Positions 17,147 through 27,217 of a stretch of DNA of 64,000 nt are shown piece after piece. The DNA is from Halobacillus faecis (lineage in GTDB: Bacteria; Bacillota; Bacilli; Bacillales; Halobacillaceae), in NCBI RefSeq assembly GCF_007991335.1, contig NZ_BJYD01000004.1:1-64000 (forward strand), in the 5' to 3' direction. The translations under genes were made by a program, and so were the position numbers. Numbering within the stretch: position 1 is the first letter of the stretch; the number at the start of each line of letters is the position of its first letter. A model generated the notes under the pieces. That model did not search any database, had not been told where the DNA came from, and saw only the letters and a program-made list of their open reading frames with translations.

Positions 17147-17524
17147 ATGAAACGACGCACAGCACGTGAAAAAGCTTTTCAGGCGCTTTTTCAAACCATT
17201 ACGAGTGATATTGAAACGGATGAGGCCATTGCTCATGTAGTCGAAGGCCAGGAAGTGGACGAGTTTTTGTATGACCTCGTACATGGAGTCATCCAAAATC
17301 GAGATGAGTTGGATCAATGGATTTCAGATAATCTCGACAATTGGACGTTTCCACGGTTAGCGAAAGTAGAGAAAACCGTCTTGCGAATGGCAGCTTATGA
17401 AATGAGATACAATGAAGACGTCCCTTCGCAGGTAGCCATTAACGAAGCGATTGAGCTTGCGAAAATTTTCGGAGAAGATGAATCAGGTAAGTTTGTGAAC
17501 GGCGTATTATCCAAAATGGTATAA
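17147..17524 (+). CDS. nusB: Transcription antitermination factor NusB
   Basis: A 125-residue all-helical protein with the [16 protein letters not shown] start and the [10 protein letters not shown] end typical of NusB. It binds boxA RNA with NusE (S10) in rRNA antitermination. The ATG at 17147 gives the standard N-terminus and correct spacing from AAGGAG; the ATG at 17141 is too close. It starts a cluster with folD, xseA, xseB and ispA. Confidence 0.95.
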   Translation: MKRRTAREKAFQALFQTITSDIETDEAIAHVVEGQEVDEFLYDLVHGVIQNRDELDQWISDNLDNWTFPRLAKVEKTVLRMAAYEMRYNEDVPSQVAINEAIELAKIFGEDESGKFVNGVLSKMV

Positions 17525-17546
17525 ACAAATAAGGGGGAAACGGGAC

Positions 17547-18398
17547 ATGTCAGCAGAAGTCATATACGGAAAACAATTGGCAGAAGATCTACGTCAAGAA
17601 ATGAAAGAGGAAGTGAGTGCACTCCATACAAAGGACATCCGTCCGAAATTGGTGGTCGTCATTTTAGGTGAAGATCCTGCTTCAATGTCTTATGTAAAAG
17701 GAAAGCAGCGCGCTTCTGAAAAAATCGGTATGGATTCTGAACTTATTGAATTACCTGTAGAAACTTCAGAACAGGAACTGCTGGATTTGATTGAAAAGTT
17801 GAACCAGGACGCTACTGTTCATGGAATTCTTGTTCAATTACCTGTGCCTGACCATATATCTGACCAAAAAATCATTGAAGCCATTCACCCAGATAAGGAT
17901 GTGGATGGATTTCATCCGGCAAATGTCGGGAAAATGATGACAGGCCAGGACACCTTTTTCCCGTGTACACCTTATGGAATACTCGTCATGCTGAAACGTG
18001 CAGAGATTACTCTGGAAGGAAAGCATGTCGTGATCATTGGCCGTAGTAACTTGGTAGGGAAACCTGTAGGCCAATTGTTGCTCAACGAGAACGCAACCGT
18101 TACCCATTGCCACTCTCGGACGAAACAACTACAGTCGCATACCAAGCAGGCAGATATTCTTATCGTTGCTGCAGGTAAACCATCCTTGATTTCGGGCGAA
18201 GATATCAAAGAAGGAGCAGTTGTGATCGATGTGGGAGTCAATCGGGTGGATGGTAAGCTGACAGGAGATGTAGATTTTGAGTCTGCAAAAGAGGTAGCTT
18301 CCCATATCACTCCAGTCCCTAAAGGTGTAGGTCCAATGACAATCACTATGCTCCTCCACAATACGATTAAAGCGGCTAAGCGAATTCACAATCAGTAA
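17547..18398 (+). CDS. folD: Bifunctional methylenetetrahydrofolate dehydrogenase/cyclohydrolase
   Basis: A 283-residue FolD that interconverts 5,10-methylene- and 10-formyl-tetrahydrofolate using NADP. Signatures seen: the active-site region MSYVKGKQRASEKIG with its conserved Lys, PDKDVDGFHP, the Rossmann motif VIIGRSNLVGKPVGQLL, and the PVPKGVGPMT end. Length is typical. Lies 22 bp after nusB. Confidence 0.96.
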   Translation: MSAEVIYGKQLAEDLRQEMKEEVSALHTKDIRPKLVVVILGEDPASMSYVKGKQRASEKIGMDSELIELPVETSEQELLDLIEKLNQDATVHGILVQLPVPDHISDQKIIEAIHPDKDVDGFHPANVGKMMTGQDTFFPCTPYGILVMLKRAEITLEGKHVVIIGRSNLVGKPVGQLLLNENATVTHCHSRTKQLQSHTKQADILIVAAGKPSLISGEDIKEGAVVIDVGVNRVDGKLTGDVDFESAKEVASHITPVPKGVGPMTITMLLHNTIKAAKRIHNQ

Positions 18399-18409
18399 GG
18401 AGGATGGGT

Positions 18410-19762
18410 ATGCAGGATCAGTACTTGAGTGTTACGGCACTAACGAAGTACATCAAGCGTAAACTTTCAGGGGATCCGCATTTAAAAACGGTTTGGTTGA
18501 GAGGAGAAATTTCTAATTTCAAGCACCACAGCCGAGGCCATATGTACCTCTCTTTGAAAGATGACCAGGCCAGAATTCAGTCCGTCATGTTTGCTGGGAA
18601 TAATCGTTCCCTAAAGTTTGTTCCTGAGAATGGAATGAACGTCCTCGTTAAAGGGGAAATCAACGTTTACGAACCGATGGGTCAATACCAGCTGTATATT
18701 AAAGAGATGCAACCGGACGGAATTGGAGCTCTTTACTATGCTTTTGAACAATTGAAGGAAAAATTGGAAAAAGAGGGCTTATTCTCTCTTGAGCTTAAAA
18801 AGCCTCTTCCTACATACCCAAAACACATTGGTGTCATCACTTCACCAACTGGGGCAGCTGTACGAGATATTATGACCACGATCAAAAGACGTTACCCTAT
18901 TGTGCCAGTCACTGTCCTGCCTGTCCTTGTCCAGGGAGAGCGGGCAGCTTCTTCTATAGTAAATGCCATCAAATATGCGAATGGAAAAATGGATTTTGAT
19001 GTGTTAATTGTAGGTAGGGGCGGCGGTTCCATCGAGGATTTATGGGGGTTTAATGAAGAGGTGGTTGCAAGAGCGATTGCAGAATCCGAAACTCCCGTTA
19101 TCTCGGCCGTTGGTCATGAAACGGATACGACCATCAGTGATTTTGTGGCAGATGTAAGAGCAGCGACACCAACGGGAGCTGCTGAAATTGCTGTCCCATC
19201 CATTGTAGAACTGCGGGATCAGGTGAAGGCGTTGGACCACCGCCTTCATAGGGTTATGGAAGTAAAGAAGACAGAAGCGAAGCAACATTTGGAGCGTTTA
19301 AAGAAATCCTATGCTTTCAAGTATCCTGAACAGATGATGAAGCAAAAAGAACAGGACTTGGACCGGGTTATCGAACGCATGTCAGTTCAAATGAAGCACC
19401 TACATCAAACGAGTCACGTACATTGGGACAATTTGTCTCGAAGGCTTCGACAGCAGGGGCCTGAGTTGAAAATTAGAGAAGGTGCGGAATCTCTAGAGCG
19501 TCAGACGAACCAGCTGCAGAAGCGGTTTCAGGCTCTCCTGCAGCAGAAAAAGGAACGTTTCTATACAAATGTTGATAAACTGACCTTGGTTAATCCTTTA
19601 GACATTATGAAGCGAGGCTTTGCTTTGCCCTTTGATTCTGAAGGAGACGTCATAAAAAGTACTTCTGAGATTACAAAAGGCCAATTCCTCTCCTTGAAAA
19701 TGCAGGACGGAATCGTTGATTGTCACGTAACGGATGTAAAGGAGGATGAAAATGACAGATAA
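18410..19762 (+). CDS. xseA: Exodeoxyribonuclease VII large subunit
   Basis: A 450-residue large subunit: N-terminal OB-fold (about 1-100, with [11 protein letters not shown]), the catalytic region holding [12 protein letters not shown] and [11 protein letters not shown], and a C-terminal coiled region. With XseB it degrades single-stranded DNA to oligonucleotides. The ATG at 18410 is preferred over 18404 by spacing from TAAGGAGG. It overlaps xseB. Confidence 0.95.
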   Translation: MQDQYLSVTALTKYIKRKLSGDPHLKTVWLRGEISNFKHHSRGHMYLSLKDDQARIQSVMFAGNNRSLKFVPENGMNVLVKGEINVYEPMGQYQLYIKEMQPDGIGALYYAFEQLKEKLEKEGLFSLELKKPLPTYPKHIGVITSPTGAAVRDIMTTIKRRYPIVPVTVLPVLVQGERAASSIVNAIKYANGKMDFDVLIVGRGGGSIEDLWGFNEEVVARAIAESETPVISAVGHETDTTISDFVADVRAATPTGAAEIAVPSIVELRDQVKALDHRLHRVMEVKKTEAKQHLERLKKSYAFKYPEQMMKQKEQDLDRVIERMSVQMKHLHQTSHVHWDNLSRRLRQQGPELKIREGAESLERQTNQLQKRFQALLQQKKERFYTNVDKLTLVNPLDIMKRGFALPFDSEGDVIKSTSEITKGQFLSLKMQDGIVDCHVTDVKEDENDR

Positions 19763-19988
19763 GCAGGAAACCATCAGTTTTGAGGAAGCGATGAAACAGC
19801 TCGAAGAGATTGTAGAGAAACTGGAAACAGGAGAAGTTCCCTTGGAAAAAGCCATTCAGTATTACCAGGAAGGTATGAAACTTTCCAAGCTTTGCAGTGA
19901 AAAACTAGGAAATGTAGAGACTCAAATGCAACAGATTATGAACGAACACGGAGAGTTGGAACCGTTCTCTGTCCAGGAGGAAGACTGA
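19752..19988 (+). CDS. xseB: Exodeoxyribonuclease VII small subunit
   Basis: A 78-residue helical-hairpin protein with the family pattern [23 protein letters not shown]. Several copies wrap the C-terminal part of XseA. The ATG at 19752 is preferred over 19746 by spacing from AAAGGAGG. Overlaps xseA by 11 bp, so expression is coupled. Confidence 0.94.
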   Translation: MTDKQETISFEEAMKQLEEIVEKLETGEVPLEKAIQYYQEGMKLSKLCSEKLGNVETQMQQIMNEHGELEPFSVQEED

Positions 19989-19991
19989 ACG

Positions 19992-20870
19992 GTGCATTTA
20001 GCTGACTATCTTAAAGAAAAAAGACAACGAATCAATCAACAGTTGGAAATGCTTGTCCGTGATTATTCGGTTTCAGGACGACTTCAGGATTCCATGTTAT
20101 ACTCCATTGATGCTGGAGGGAAAAGGCTGCGCCCCATCTTATTGATGGCGACTGCTCAAGCTTTTCATGTTTCTGAGGAAAGGGTGATGGGAGTGGCCTC
20201 AGCCCTTGAGATGGTTCATACTTATTCCCTGATTCATGATGATCTGCCTGCCATGGATGATGATGACTTAAGGAGAGGGAAGCCAACGAACCACAAGCGC
20301 TTTGATGAAGCAACCGCCATTCTCGCAGGGGATGCATTATTGACACTGAGTTCCCAGGTGATTGCAGAGGATGAGGGTTTAAGTGATGTTGAACGCGTCT
20401 TTTTAATTCGTGAACTGACGAAAGCCAGCGGTGCGAGGGGCATGGTTGAAGGTCAAATGCAGGACATGCTCAGTGAAGGGACTGAAATCCCTTTAGAAGC
20501 CCTTGAAAATATTCATAAGAATAAAACCGGTCAATTGCTGAAATTCTCTATCCTCGCCGGTGCTTTTTTAGGCGGAGCATCAGAGAAGGTTCTCCAAGAA
20601 ATGACCGCAATGGCTGAAGCCCTTGGACTTTTATTTCAAATTCAGGACGACATCCTGGACGTCACAGGAGATTCTGAGGTATTAGGGAAGCCTGCAGGAA
20701 GTGATGAAGGCAACCATAAAAGCACTTACCCACAGCTTCTGGGACTAGACGGAGCGATCGCTCAAAAGGATAACTACGTCAAAAAAGCACAGCAGGCTTT
20801 GAAGAATGCAGGTGTAGAGGGGACCACCCTTTCTGAGCTCATTCATTATTTAAGCACCCGGGACCATTGA
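19992..20870 (+). CDS. ispA: Farnesyl diphosphate synthase
   Basis: A 292-residue trans-prenyltransferase making C15 farnesyl diphosphate from IPP and DMAPP/GPP. The first aspartate-rich motif is HDDLPAMDDDDLRRG and the second is QIQDDILDVTGD. GTG start after GGAGG, three bases from the xseB stop. In most Bacilli the next gene is dxs; here the OLE RNA and oapA lie between. Confidence 0.95.
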   Translation: MHLADYLKEKRQRINQQLEMLVRDYSVSGRLQDSMLYSIDAGGKRLRPILLMATAQAFHVSEERVMGVASALEMVHTYSLIHDDLPAMDDDDLRRGKPTNHKRFDEATAILAGDALLTLSSQVIAEDEGLSDVERVFLIRELTKASGARGMVEGQMQDMLSEGTEIPLEALENIHKNKTGQLLKFSILAGAFLGGASEKVLQEMTAMAEALGLLFQIQDDILDVTGDSEVLGKPAGSDEGNHKSTYPQLLGLDGAIAQKDNYVKKAQQALKNAGVEGTTLSELIHYLSTRDH

Positions 20871-20885
20871 GCTGAATGATTTCGA

Positions 20886-20914
20886 TTGAGCCACGTGACA
20901 AAATGTGATATATT
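20886..20914 (+). promoter_or_regulatory. Probable promoter of the OLE RNA
   Basis: TTGAGC (20886-20891), a 17-bp spacer, and TATATT (20909-20914) with an extended TG at 20906-20907. The predicted start near 20921 is exactly where the terminal stem of the RNA begins. Confidence 0.6.
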
Positions 20915-20920
20915 ATGATT

Positions 20921-21535
20921 ACAAAAGGAATGGTGCAGTATTCTAGTCGGCCCTCCGTTCCTGAAGGCGGGCCTAAAAATCCGCCGAAGGGCACATCGAT
21001 GAAGTTCCTTGTGTTGGCTTGAGGCGCCCAGCCTTGGGTCGATGCTGGGAGTTAAGGTCGCAGGGCGATCCACAAAGGCATGTGGGCGTTGACCCTGCTT
21101 CCGCGGAGGCCCATTATTGTAACGGCATCTGAGCCAGGTGCTGTTATGAAATGGGGTATGAACCTGCAGCATATGGAGTAACATCTATATGCGCAGCGTA
21201 GCCTGCCTTGAGTGGTTCTTGAGGGGATTATAGTCAGTGAACACCATGCAGCTTCAGATGGCCACTGAGGTGCTGGTGCAGAAACTATATGAAATCAGAA
21301 CTGCAAAAGAGGCTAAGGAACGGCTAAAGGCTGTCGGGGAAATCCCCTAGACTGTTCTATGGACATGATTTAGGAATTATAGTGCGGACTAAGTGGCAAT
21401 CTAGTCCAGCTGCCGGAGACGGGGCTGAGTCGAGTTTAAAGGGGAACCGCCAGAATGGTGACATTCGGTACTCGGCTGGGAAAACCTACTAGACCTAAGC
21501 CGCAATTTTTACTTGAATCATGACCATTCCTTTCC
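20921..21535 (+). ncRNA. ole: OLE RNA (ornate large extremophilic RNA)
   Basis: A GC-rich, gene-free stretch of about 615 nt with dense hairpins between ispA and the oapA-type gene. The two ends pair as an 11-bp terminal helix: AAAGGAATGGT (20924-20934) with ACCATTCCTTT (21523-21533). Several inner stems are visible, for example GGCCCTCCG near 20950 and the GGCAATCTAGTCCAGC region near 21400. Size, the isoprenoid-gene setting, the oapA gene directly downstream and the halophile context all match the OLE class described in Bacillus halodurans and other extremophile Bacillota. There, OLE and OapA form a membrane-bound ribonucleoprotein linked to stress tolerance and Mg homeostasis. No covariance search was run, so exact boundaries are approximate. 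Confidence 0.93.
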
Positions 21536-21575
21536 TTACATAAGACACGTCAATTTAGTGATATAGAGGGTATAT

Positions 21576-22175
21576 ATGGATAACAAATTAAAAAAATCTT
21601 TAAAATTCAGTTTGAGTATCGCCGTTATCACATTTGTGTTAGCGGCTATTTTTTCAGTTATATCTTCTTCCGTATTAAGTGGAGTCGTATGGATCATTGG
21701 CCTCGTTATTGTATTCATGATCGTCTTTACGGGTGTCATCTTCGATATGCTCGGTATCGCTGCCACAGCTGCCCAAGAGCAGCCTTTCCACGCAATGGCG
21801 TCTGAAAAAGTGAACGGAGCTAAAGAAGCGATTGCTATTGTCAGAAACGCCGATCGATTCGCAAGTTTCTGTAATGACGTAATAGGGGATATATCTGGTA
21901 TAGTTAGTGGTACGGCGTCAGCAGTTGTGGTCATTCAGCTGGCCAACAACTTCGGCTATAGTGACGGGTCAACGGTTCAGATTGTGATCTCTGTCATTTT
22001 GACCAGTATTGTAGCTGCACTTACTGTCGGTGGGAAAGCCCTTGGTAAGTTCTTTGCCATCAATAAGTCCACAGATATTATTTTCTTCGCTGCAAAGGTT
22101 ATTTCATGGTTAGAAAAGCGGCTGAAAGTAAGAATAGTAACAAGTGCACCGTCATCCACTAAAAAATCAAGATAA
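21576..22175 (+). CDS. oapA: OLE-associated membrane protein A (OapA)
   Basis: A 199-residue protein with about four membrane helices (roughly 11-30, 33-55, 107-123, 134-152) and basic ends. Between helices 2 and 3 is a conserved-looking soluble segment, FDMLGIAATAAQEQPFHAMAS then DRFASFCNDVIGD, with acidic residues Asp93, Asp101 and Asp105. This segment recalls the DUF21-type core of Mg/Co transport-related proteins (by eye). It lies 40 bp after the OLE RNA and 18 bp before dxs. In Bacillus halodurans the equivalent protein binds OLE RNA and holds it at the membrane. AGAGGGT precedes the ATG. Confidence 0.92.
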   Translation: MDNKLKKSLKFSLSIAVITFVLAAIFSVISSSVLSGVVWIIGLVIVFMIVFTGVIFDMLGIAATAAQEQPFHAMASEKVNGAKEAIAIVRNADRFASFCNDVIGDISGIVSGTASAVVVIQLANNFGYSDGSTVQIVISVILTSIVAALTVGGKALGKFFAINKSTDIIFFAAKVISWLEKRLKVRIVTSAPSSTKKSR

Positions 22176-22193
22176 ATACAAGGGGGTCCTTCA

Positions 22194-24086
22194 ATGGATC
22201 TGTGTAAAATTAAAGACCCTTCAATTTTGAAGGATATGAATACGAACCAACTTGAACAATTGGCAGATGAAACGAGACAGTTTCTCATAGAAAACTTGGC
22301 TGCGACAGGAGGACACCTAGGGGCAAACCTAGGGGTCGTTGAGCTTACCCTCGCTCTTCATAAAGTATATAAAAGCCCGGAAGACCGTTTTCTTTGGGAT
22401 GTTGGTCACCAATCCTATATCCATAAGATTTTAACAGGTCGTGGTGGTCAATTTGAAACACTCCGCCAATATAAAGGACTGTGCGGCTTTCCGAAACGTG
22501 ACGAAAGTGAACATGATGTATGGGAGACAGGCCACAGCTCTACTTCTTTATCTGCAGCCATGGGAATGGCAATTGCAAGGGATCTGAAAAAAGAAGATCA
22601 TTCAATTTTACCGATTATTGGTGATGGAGCACTTACAGGTGGGATGGCTTTAGAGGCCTTAAACCACATCGGGCACGAGAAGAAGAATGTAACCGTTATC
22701 CTGAACGACAACGAAATGTCGATCGCTAAAAATGTAGGTGCGCTTCACGGTGCGCTCGGGAGAATGAGAAGCGCTGGGAAATATCACCGCGTCAAAGACG
22801 ACCTCGAATGGGTATTGAAGAAAATCCCCGCTGTCGGAGGGAAAATTGCGCAGGCTGCTGAGCGGTTGAAGGACAGCATGAAGTATTTTGTCGTTCCAGG
22901 TATGTTTTTTGAAGAGCTTGGATTTACTTATTATGGTCCTGTCGATGGACATGACTTCAATGATCTTATCGAAAACTTGAATTACGCTAAAAAGACGGAC
23001 GGCCCAGTCATTGTCCACGTGATGACACAAAAAGGAAAAGGCTATCACCCTGCAGAGACGGACGTGAAAGACAAATGGCATGGTGTTGGACCATACAAAA
23101 TTGAGTCAGGTGAAAAAATTAAGCCAGTGGATGCTCCACCAGCATGGAGTTCAGTCATTAGTGAAGCTCTCCGACAAGAAGCGAGACAGGATGATCGGAT
23201 TGTTGCCGTCACACCTGCTATGATTTTAGGTTCCAAATTAGAAAAGTTTGGTGAAGAATTCCCTGATCGTCTTTTTGATGTAGGAATTGCCGAACAGCAT
23301 GCAACGACAATGTCAGCCGGTCTAGCTACGCAGGGAATGAAACCGTTTTTGGCTATTTATTCCACATTCTTACAAAGAGGATATGACCAAGTCGTCCATG
23401 ATGTAGCAAGACAAAAGCTTAATGTCATTTTTGGAATTGATCGAGCTGGATTGGTAGGGGCTGATGGCGAGACCCACCAGGGAGTTTTCGATATTGCCTT
23501 CCTTCGGTCTGTTCCGAACTTTGTGATATCCATGCCTAAAGATGAAAATGAGGCGCAGCATCTCGTTCATACAGCCACGCACTACGATGATGGTCCTTTT
23601 GCCATTCGTTATCCAAGAGGCAATGCCAAAGGGGTACAAACAGATAAACAGCCGGAAATCATCCCGATCGGAAGCTGGGATGTGTTAAAAGAAGGAACAG
23701 ATGCTGTCATCTTGACGTTTGGTACTACCATTGATATGGCTCTTGAAGCTAGTGATAAGATGGAAAAGGATGGCCGGTCAGTAAAAGTTGTGAATGCACG
23801 GTTCATTAAGCCATTAGACGATGCGATGCTTCATGACATCATGAAAGCAGGGTTGCCGATCCTGACTGTAGAAGAAGGTGTCCTTCAGGGTGGATTCGGT
23901 TCAAGCGTATTGGAGTTTGCAGAGGAACATGAATACACCTCACAATGGGTCAAACGTATGGGTGTACCGGATCGCTTCATCGAACATGGCAGTGTCGATA
24001 AACTTTGGGAAGAAATCGGGTTAACGACTGATCACATTCTGCAAAACTTGAAACAAATGATACCGAATAAACAGCAAAGGGCTTAA
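22194..24086 (+). CDS. dxs: 1-deoxy-D-xylulose-5-phosphate synthase
   Basis: A 630-residue thiamine-diphosphate enzyme for the first step of the MEP isoprenoid pathway (pyruvate plus glyceraldehyde 3-phosphate). Seen: [13 protein letters not shown], the ThDP site [15 protein letters not shown] with downstream NDNEMSI, and the transketolase-like second half with [15 protein letters not shown]. Strong AAGGGGG ribosome site. It closes the ispA-OLE-oapA-dxs isoprenoid block. Confidence 0.96.
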   Translation: MDLCKIKDPSILKDMNTNQLEQLADETRQFLIENLAATGGHLGANLGVVELTLALHKVYKSPEDRFLWDVGHQSYIHKILTGRGGQFETLRQYKGLCGFPKRDESEHDVWETGHSSTSLSAAMGMAIARDLKKEDHSILPIIGDGALTGGMALEALNHIGHEKKNVTVILNDNEMSIAKNVGALHGALGRMRSAGKYHRVKDDLEWVLKKIPAVGGKIAQAAERLKDSMKYFVVPGMFFEELGFTYYGPVDGHDFNDLIENLNYAKKTDGPVIVHVMTQKGKGYHPAETDVKDKWHGVGPYKIESGEKIKPVDAPPAWSSVISEALRQEARQDDRIVAVTPAMILGSKLEKFGEEFPDRLFDVGIAEQHATTMSAGLATQGMKPFLAIYSTFLQRGYDQVVHDVARQKLNVIFGIDRAGLVGADGETHQGVFDIAFLRSVPNFVISMPKDENEAQHLVHTATHYDDGPFAIRYPRGNAKGVQTDKQPEIIPIGSWDVLKEGTDAVILTFGTTIDMALEASDKMEKDGRSVKVVNARFIKPLDDAMLHDIMKAGLPILTVEEGVLQGGFGSSVLEFAEEHEYTSQWVKRMGVPDRFIEHGSVDKLWEEIGLTTDHILQNLKQMIPNKQQRA

Positions 24087-24090
24087 GGAT

Positions 24091-24915
24091 ATGGGAAGAA
24101 AAGTAAGGCTAGATGTATTATTAGTAGAAAAAGGCTACGTGGAAACACGTGAAAAGGCGAAGAGGACCATTATGGCCGGGCTTGTGTTTCATAATCAAGT
24201 CCGCCTGGATAAGCCTGGTCAAAAAATCGAAGAAGACACTGAACTCACAGTCAAAGGAAAAGCTATTCCTTACGTAAGCAGGGGTGGGCTGAAACTAGAA
24301 AAGGCCCTTAAGTTTTTTGATCTTTCTGTACAAGATAAAGTAATGATTGATATCGGTTCTTCTACCGGTGGTTTCACAGATTGCGGGCTGCAAAATGGTG
24401 TGAAGCTTAGTTATGCGATTGATGTCGGCTATAACCAGTTGGACTGGGGTCTTCGTAACCATGATCAAGTTGTTGTCATGGAGAGAACAAATTTCAGGTA
24501 CGTGACAAAAGATGATTTGAAGGAAGGACAACCACAATTTGCTTCGATTGATGTTTCCTTTATTTCGTTACGAATCATACTCCCTGTATTAGCAAATCTT
24601 TTGGATAAAGAAGGCGATGTCGTTGCCTTAATCAAGCCTCAATTTGAAGCTGGACGTGAACAGGTCGGGAAAAAGGGAATTGTTAAGGACCCGTCCATAC
24701 ATAGACAGGTGATTGAAAATATTCTTGATTTTGCAACTCAACACGGCTATTCTGTACATGGACTCACTTTTTCGCCGATCACCGGTGGAGACGGGAATAT
24801 CGAATTCCTTGTCCACTTACGGTTGAATGGAGATGGACAAGGCAGGGTTACAGAAGAGATTAATATTGAAGCGGTAGTTGAAGAAGCGCATGAAGCGCAC
24901 CGCAAAAACGCATAA
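24091..24915 (+). CDS. yqxC: TlyA-type rRNA 2'-O-methyltransferase (YqxC)
   Basis: A 274-residue protein: S4 RNA-binding domain (about 4-65) and FtsJ-like SAM methyltransferase (about 65-245). Motifs include DIGSSTGGFTDC (SAM loop), DVGYNQL and KPQFEAGREQVGKKG. TlyA homologues methylate rRNA ribose and also resemble hemolysin A; the rRNA target here is not proven. Starts 4 bp after dxs, with a weakly placed ribosome site (AAGG close to the ATG), so coupling to dxs is likely. Confidence 0.92.
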   Translation: MGRKVRLDVLLVEKGYVETREKAKRTIMAGLVFHNQVRLDKPGQKIEEDTELTVKGKAIPYVSRGGLKLEKALKFFDLSVQDKVMIDIGSSTGGFTDCGLQNGVKLSYAIDVGYNQLDWGLRNHDQVVVMERTNFRYVTKDDLKEGQPQFASIDVSFISLRIILPVLANLLDKEGDVVALIKPQFEAGREQVGKKGIVKDPSIHRQVIENILDFATQHGYSVHGLTFSPITGGDGNIEFLVHLRLNGDGQGRVTEEINIEAVVEEAHEAHRKNA

Positions 24916-24920
24916 TGAAC

Positions 24921-24949
24921 GTAAAAGGGCTTATGAAAAGCCCTTTTCT
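24921..24949 (+). terminator. Terminator after yqxC
   Basis: AAAAGGGCTT (24923-24932) pairs with AAGCCCTTTT (24938-24947). The T tail is short, so readthrough into argR is possible. Confidence 0.6.
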
Positions 24950-24978
24950 TATGGAAGGACTGGAAACGGAGGATGGTC

Positions 24979-25428
24979 ATGAACAAAGGACAACGTCATA
25001 TCAAAATCAGGGAATTGATTACGAATGACGACATTGAAACCCAGGATGAGTTAGTCGATCGATTAAAGGGTATGGGCTATAATGTAACTCAAGCTACAGT
25101 TTCAAGAGATATTAAAGAATTGCACCTTGTAAAGGTGCCTATGATGGATGGACGCTATAAATACAGCCTGCCGGCAGATCAACGTTTTAATCCTTTTGAA
25201 AAATTAAAACGATTGATGATGGATGCCTTTGTCAGTATCGATCGCGCTGGTCATTTCATCATTTTGAAGACTCTTCCAGGAAACGCGAATGCAGTAGGGG
25301 CACTGGTGGACAATTTGGAATGGGATGAAATCATGGGCACGATTTGTGGAGATGATACATGTCTGATCATTTGCCGCAGTGCAGAACAAACAGAAACGAT
25401 AAGTGAGCAGCTGCTCAATATGTTATAA
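24979..25428 (+). CDS. argR: Arginine repressor ArgR/AhrC
   Basis: A 149-residue arginine-sensing regulator, same length as Bacillus subtilis AhrC. The winged-helix N-domain carries [17 protein letters not shown]. The C-terminal hexamer domain contains the arginine-contact segment [11 protein letters not shown]. The ATG at 24979 is chosen over 24973 by spacing from CGGAGG and by length. It precedes recN as in other Bacilli. Confidence 0.94.
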   Translation: MNKGQRHIKIRELITNDDIETQDELVDRLKGMGYNVTQATVSRDIKELHLVKVPMMDGRYKYSLPADQRFNPFEKLKRLMMDAFVSIDRAGHFIILKTLPGNANAVGALVDNLEWDEIMGTICGDDTCLIICRSAEQTETISEQLLNML

Positions 25429-25444
25429 CTGAGGTGAAAGTTTC

Positions 25445-27169
25445 ATGCTAACAGAATTGTCTATTCGTGATTTTGCAATCATTGATCGAATTTCAATTAC
25501 GTTCAAAGAAGGTCTCACCGTACTCACAGGGGAAACAGGTGCGGGTAAATCGATTATTATCGATGCCATACAACTGCTATCTGGTGGACGAGGGTCTGTC
25601 GAGTTCGTGCGTCATGGAACAAAAAAAGCCGAAATTGAAGGATTGTTCACCGTAGGAAGCAATCATCCCATTCACAAAGTGGGAGAAGAGTTTGGCGTTG
25701 ATATTGATGAAGATGGAATGGTCGTACTGCAGAGGACCATTACGCACCAAGGAAAGAGTATTTGCAGGGTGAACGGAAAACTGGTTACACTTGGAATTAT
25801 GAAAGAATTCGGTCATTCTTTAATCGATATCCATAGCCAGCATGAAACACAATCACTGATGGATCCCGATCGCCATATTGAGCTCCTGGATATTTTTTCG
25901 GATGACGATATGAAATCTTCTTTGGAAGAATATCATCGGGTATATGACAAATACCGTGTACTGAAGAAGCGTTACAAGGAATTGAGTGAAAATGAGCAGG
26001 AAATGGCACAACGGTTGGATTTGCTTGAGTTTCAACTGAGAGAACTGCAAGAAGCTGAAATGCAGCCATTGGAAGATGAGGAACTTTCAGAAGAGCGTAA
26101 AAAGCTGATGAATTATGAGAAGATTTATCAAGGAATCCATGATGCTTATTATTCCTTATATGGGGAGCAAAAAGGCCTGGACTGGCTGAGCCATGCTATG
26201 ACTTCTCTTGAGAGTACGGCAGACGTGGATGGCGAATTGGCCAAGCTTTCTGAAGAAATGTCGAACTCCTACTATATCATTGAAGAATTGACCTTCCAAT
26301 TAAGTAATCAAATGGCAGCGCTTGAATTTGATCCTGAACGCTTAAATCAAATTGAATCCCGTTTAAACGAGTTGAACCGTTTGAAAAAGAAGTACGGAGC
26401 TACAGTCGATGATATGCTTCAATACGCTTCGAGGATCGAAGAAGAGATTGATGAGATCAGGAATAAGGATTCTCATTTAAGTAAGATGGAAGATGAAATT
26501 TATGAACTGGGGCAGGATGCTGTAATAGAGGCGAAAGCACTCCATGACATCAGGACGAGCTCAGCAGCGACTTTATCTGAATATATCCATGAAGAGTTAA
26601 GGGATTTATATTTAGAGAAAGCGTCTTTTGCTGTCGATATTAATTTGAAAGAAGGAAGGGAAGCTGACCCTGAACTTGACGGTCATCCGGTACAATTGCT
26701 CCCAAATGGGATAGACATCGTAAAATTCCTAATCACTACAAATCCAGGTGAACCATTAAAAGAACTACATAAAGTTGCATCGGGAGGAGAAATGTCGCGG
26801 ATCATGCTTGCTTTAAAGCGCATTTTCTCACGACACCAAGGCGTTACGAGTGTGATTTTCGACGAGGTAGATACGGGTGTAAGCGGTCGAGTAGCCCAGG
26901 CGATTGCTGAAAAAATCTACGGAATATCAGAAGGGTCACAAGTCTTGTGTATTTCACACCTTCCGCAAGTAGCTGCTATGGCCGATACTCACGTAAGAAT
27001 TGAAAAACGAGTGGATAATGATCGAACTCATACAGCAGCAAAAGAATTGACATATGATGAGAAAGCAGATGAGATCTCCAGAATGATCACTGGTGCGGAA
27101 CTTACAGAAACAACGGTTGAACATGCTCGTGAACTGCTACTCATGGCTGAGAAACATAAGAAACGATAA
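25445..27169 (+). CDS. recN: DNA repair protein RecN
   Basis: A 574-residue SMC-like ATPase for double-strand-break repair. Walker A GETGAGKS is near residue 30, followed by long coiled-coil regions (about 150-365), then the ABC signature ASGGEMSRIMLALK, Walker B VIFDEVDTGVSG and the CISHLPQVAAMAD end. Length typical. No LexA box was seen upstream. Confidence 0.95.
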   Translation: MLTELSIRDFAIIDRISITFKEGLTVLTGETGAGKSIIIDAIQLLSGGRGSVEFVRHGTKKAEIEGLFTVGSNHPIHKVGEEFGVDIDEDGMVVLQRTITHQGKSICRVNGKLVTLGIMKEFGHSLIDIHSQHETQSLMDPDRHIELLDIFSDDDMKSSLEEYHRVYDKYRVLKKRYKELSENEQEMAQRLDLLEFQLRELQEAEMQPLEDEELSEERKKLMNYEKIYQGIHDAYYSLYGEQKGLDWLSHAMTSLESTADVDGELAKLSEEMSNSYYIIEELTFQLSNQMAALEFDPERLNQIESRLNELNRLKKKYGATVDDMLQYASRIEEEIDEIRNKDSHLSKMEDEIYELGQDAVIEAKALHDIRTSSAATLSEYIHEELRDLYLEKASFAVDINLKEGREADPELDGHPVQLLPNGIDIVKFLITTNPGEPLKELHKVASGGEMSRIMLALKRIFSRHQGVTSVIFDEVDTGVSGRVAQAIAEKIYGISEGSQVLCISHLPQVAAMADTHVRIEKRVDNDRTHTAAKELTYDEKADEISRMITGAELTETTVEHARELLLMAEKHKKR

Positions 27170-27184
27170 AAGAACAAAAGATAA

Positions 27185-27217
27185 GCGTATGGATTGTACA
27201 ATCCATACGCATTTTTT
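27185..27217 (+). terminator. Terminator of recN
   Basis: GCGTATGGATTG (27185-27196) is perfectly complementary to CAATCCATACGC (27199-27210), followed by ATTTTTT. Confidence 0.85.

Noticed and set aside
20846-21184. 112-codon minus-strand frame across the start of the OLE region
   Set aside because: It lies over the structured RNA, has no ribosome site or family likeness, and its composition reflects the GC-rich stems.
20921-21535. OLE region considered as group II intron, RNase P RNA or tmRNA
   Set aside because: No intron domain V or reverse transcriptase, no RNase P core or tag-peptide frame; neighbours and terminal stem fit OLE.
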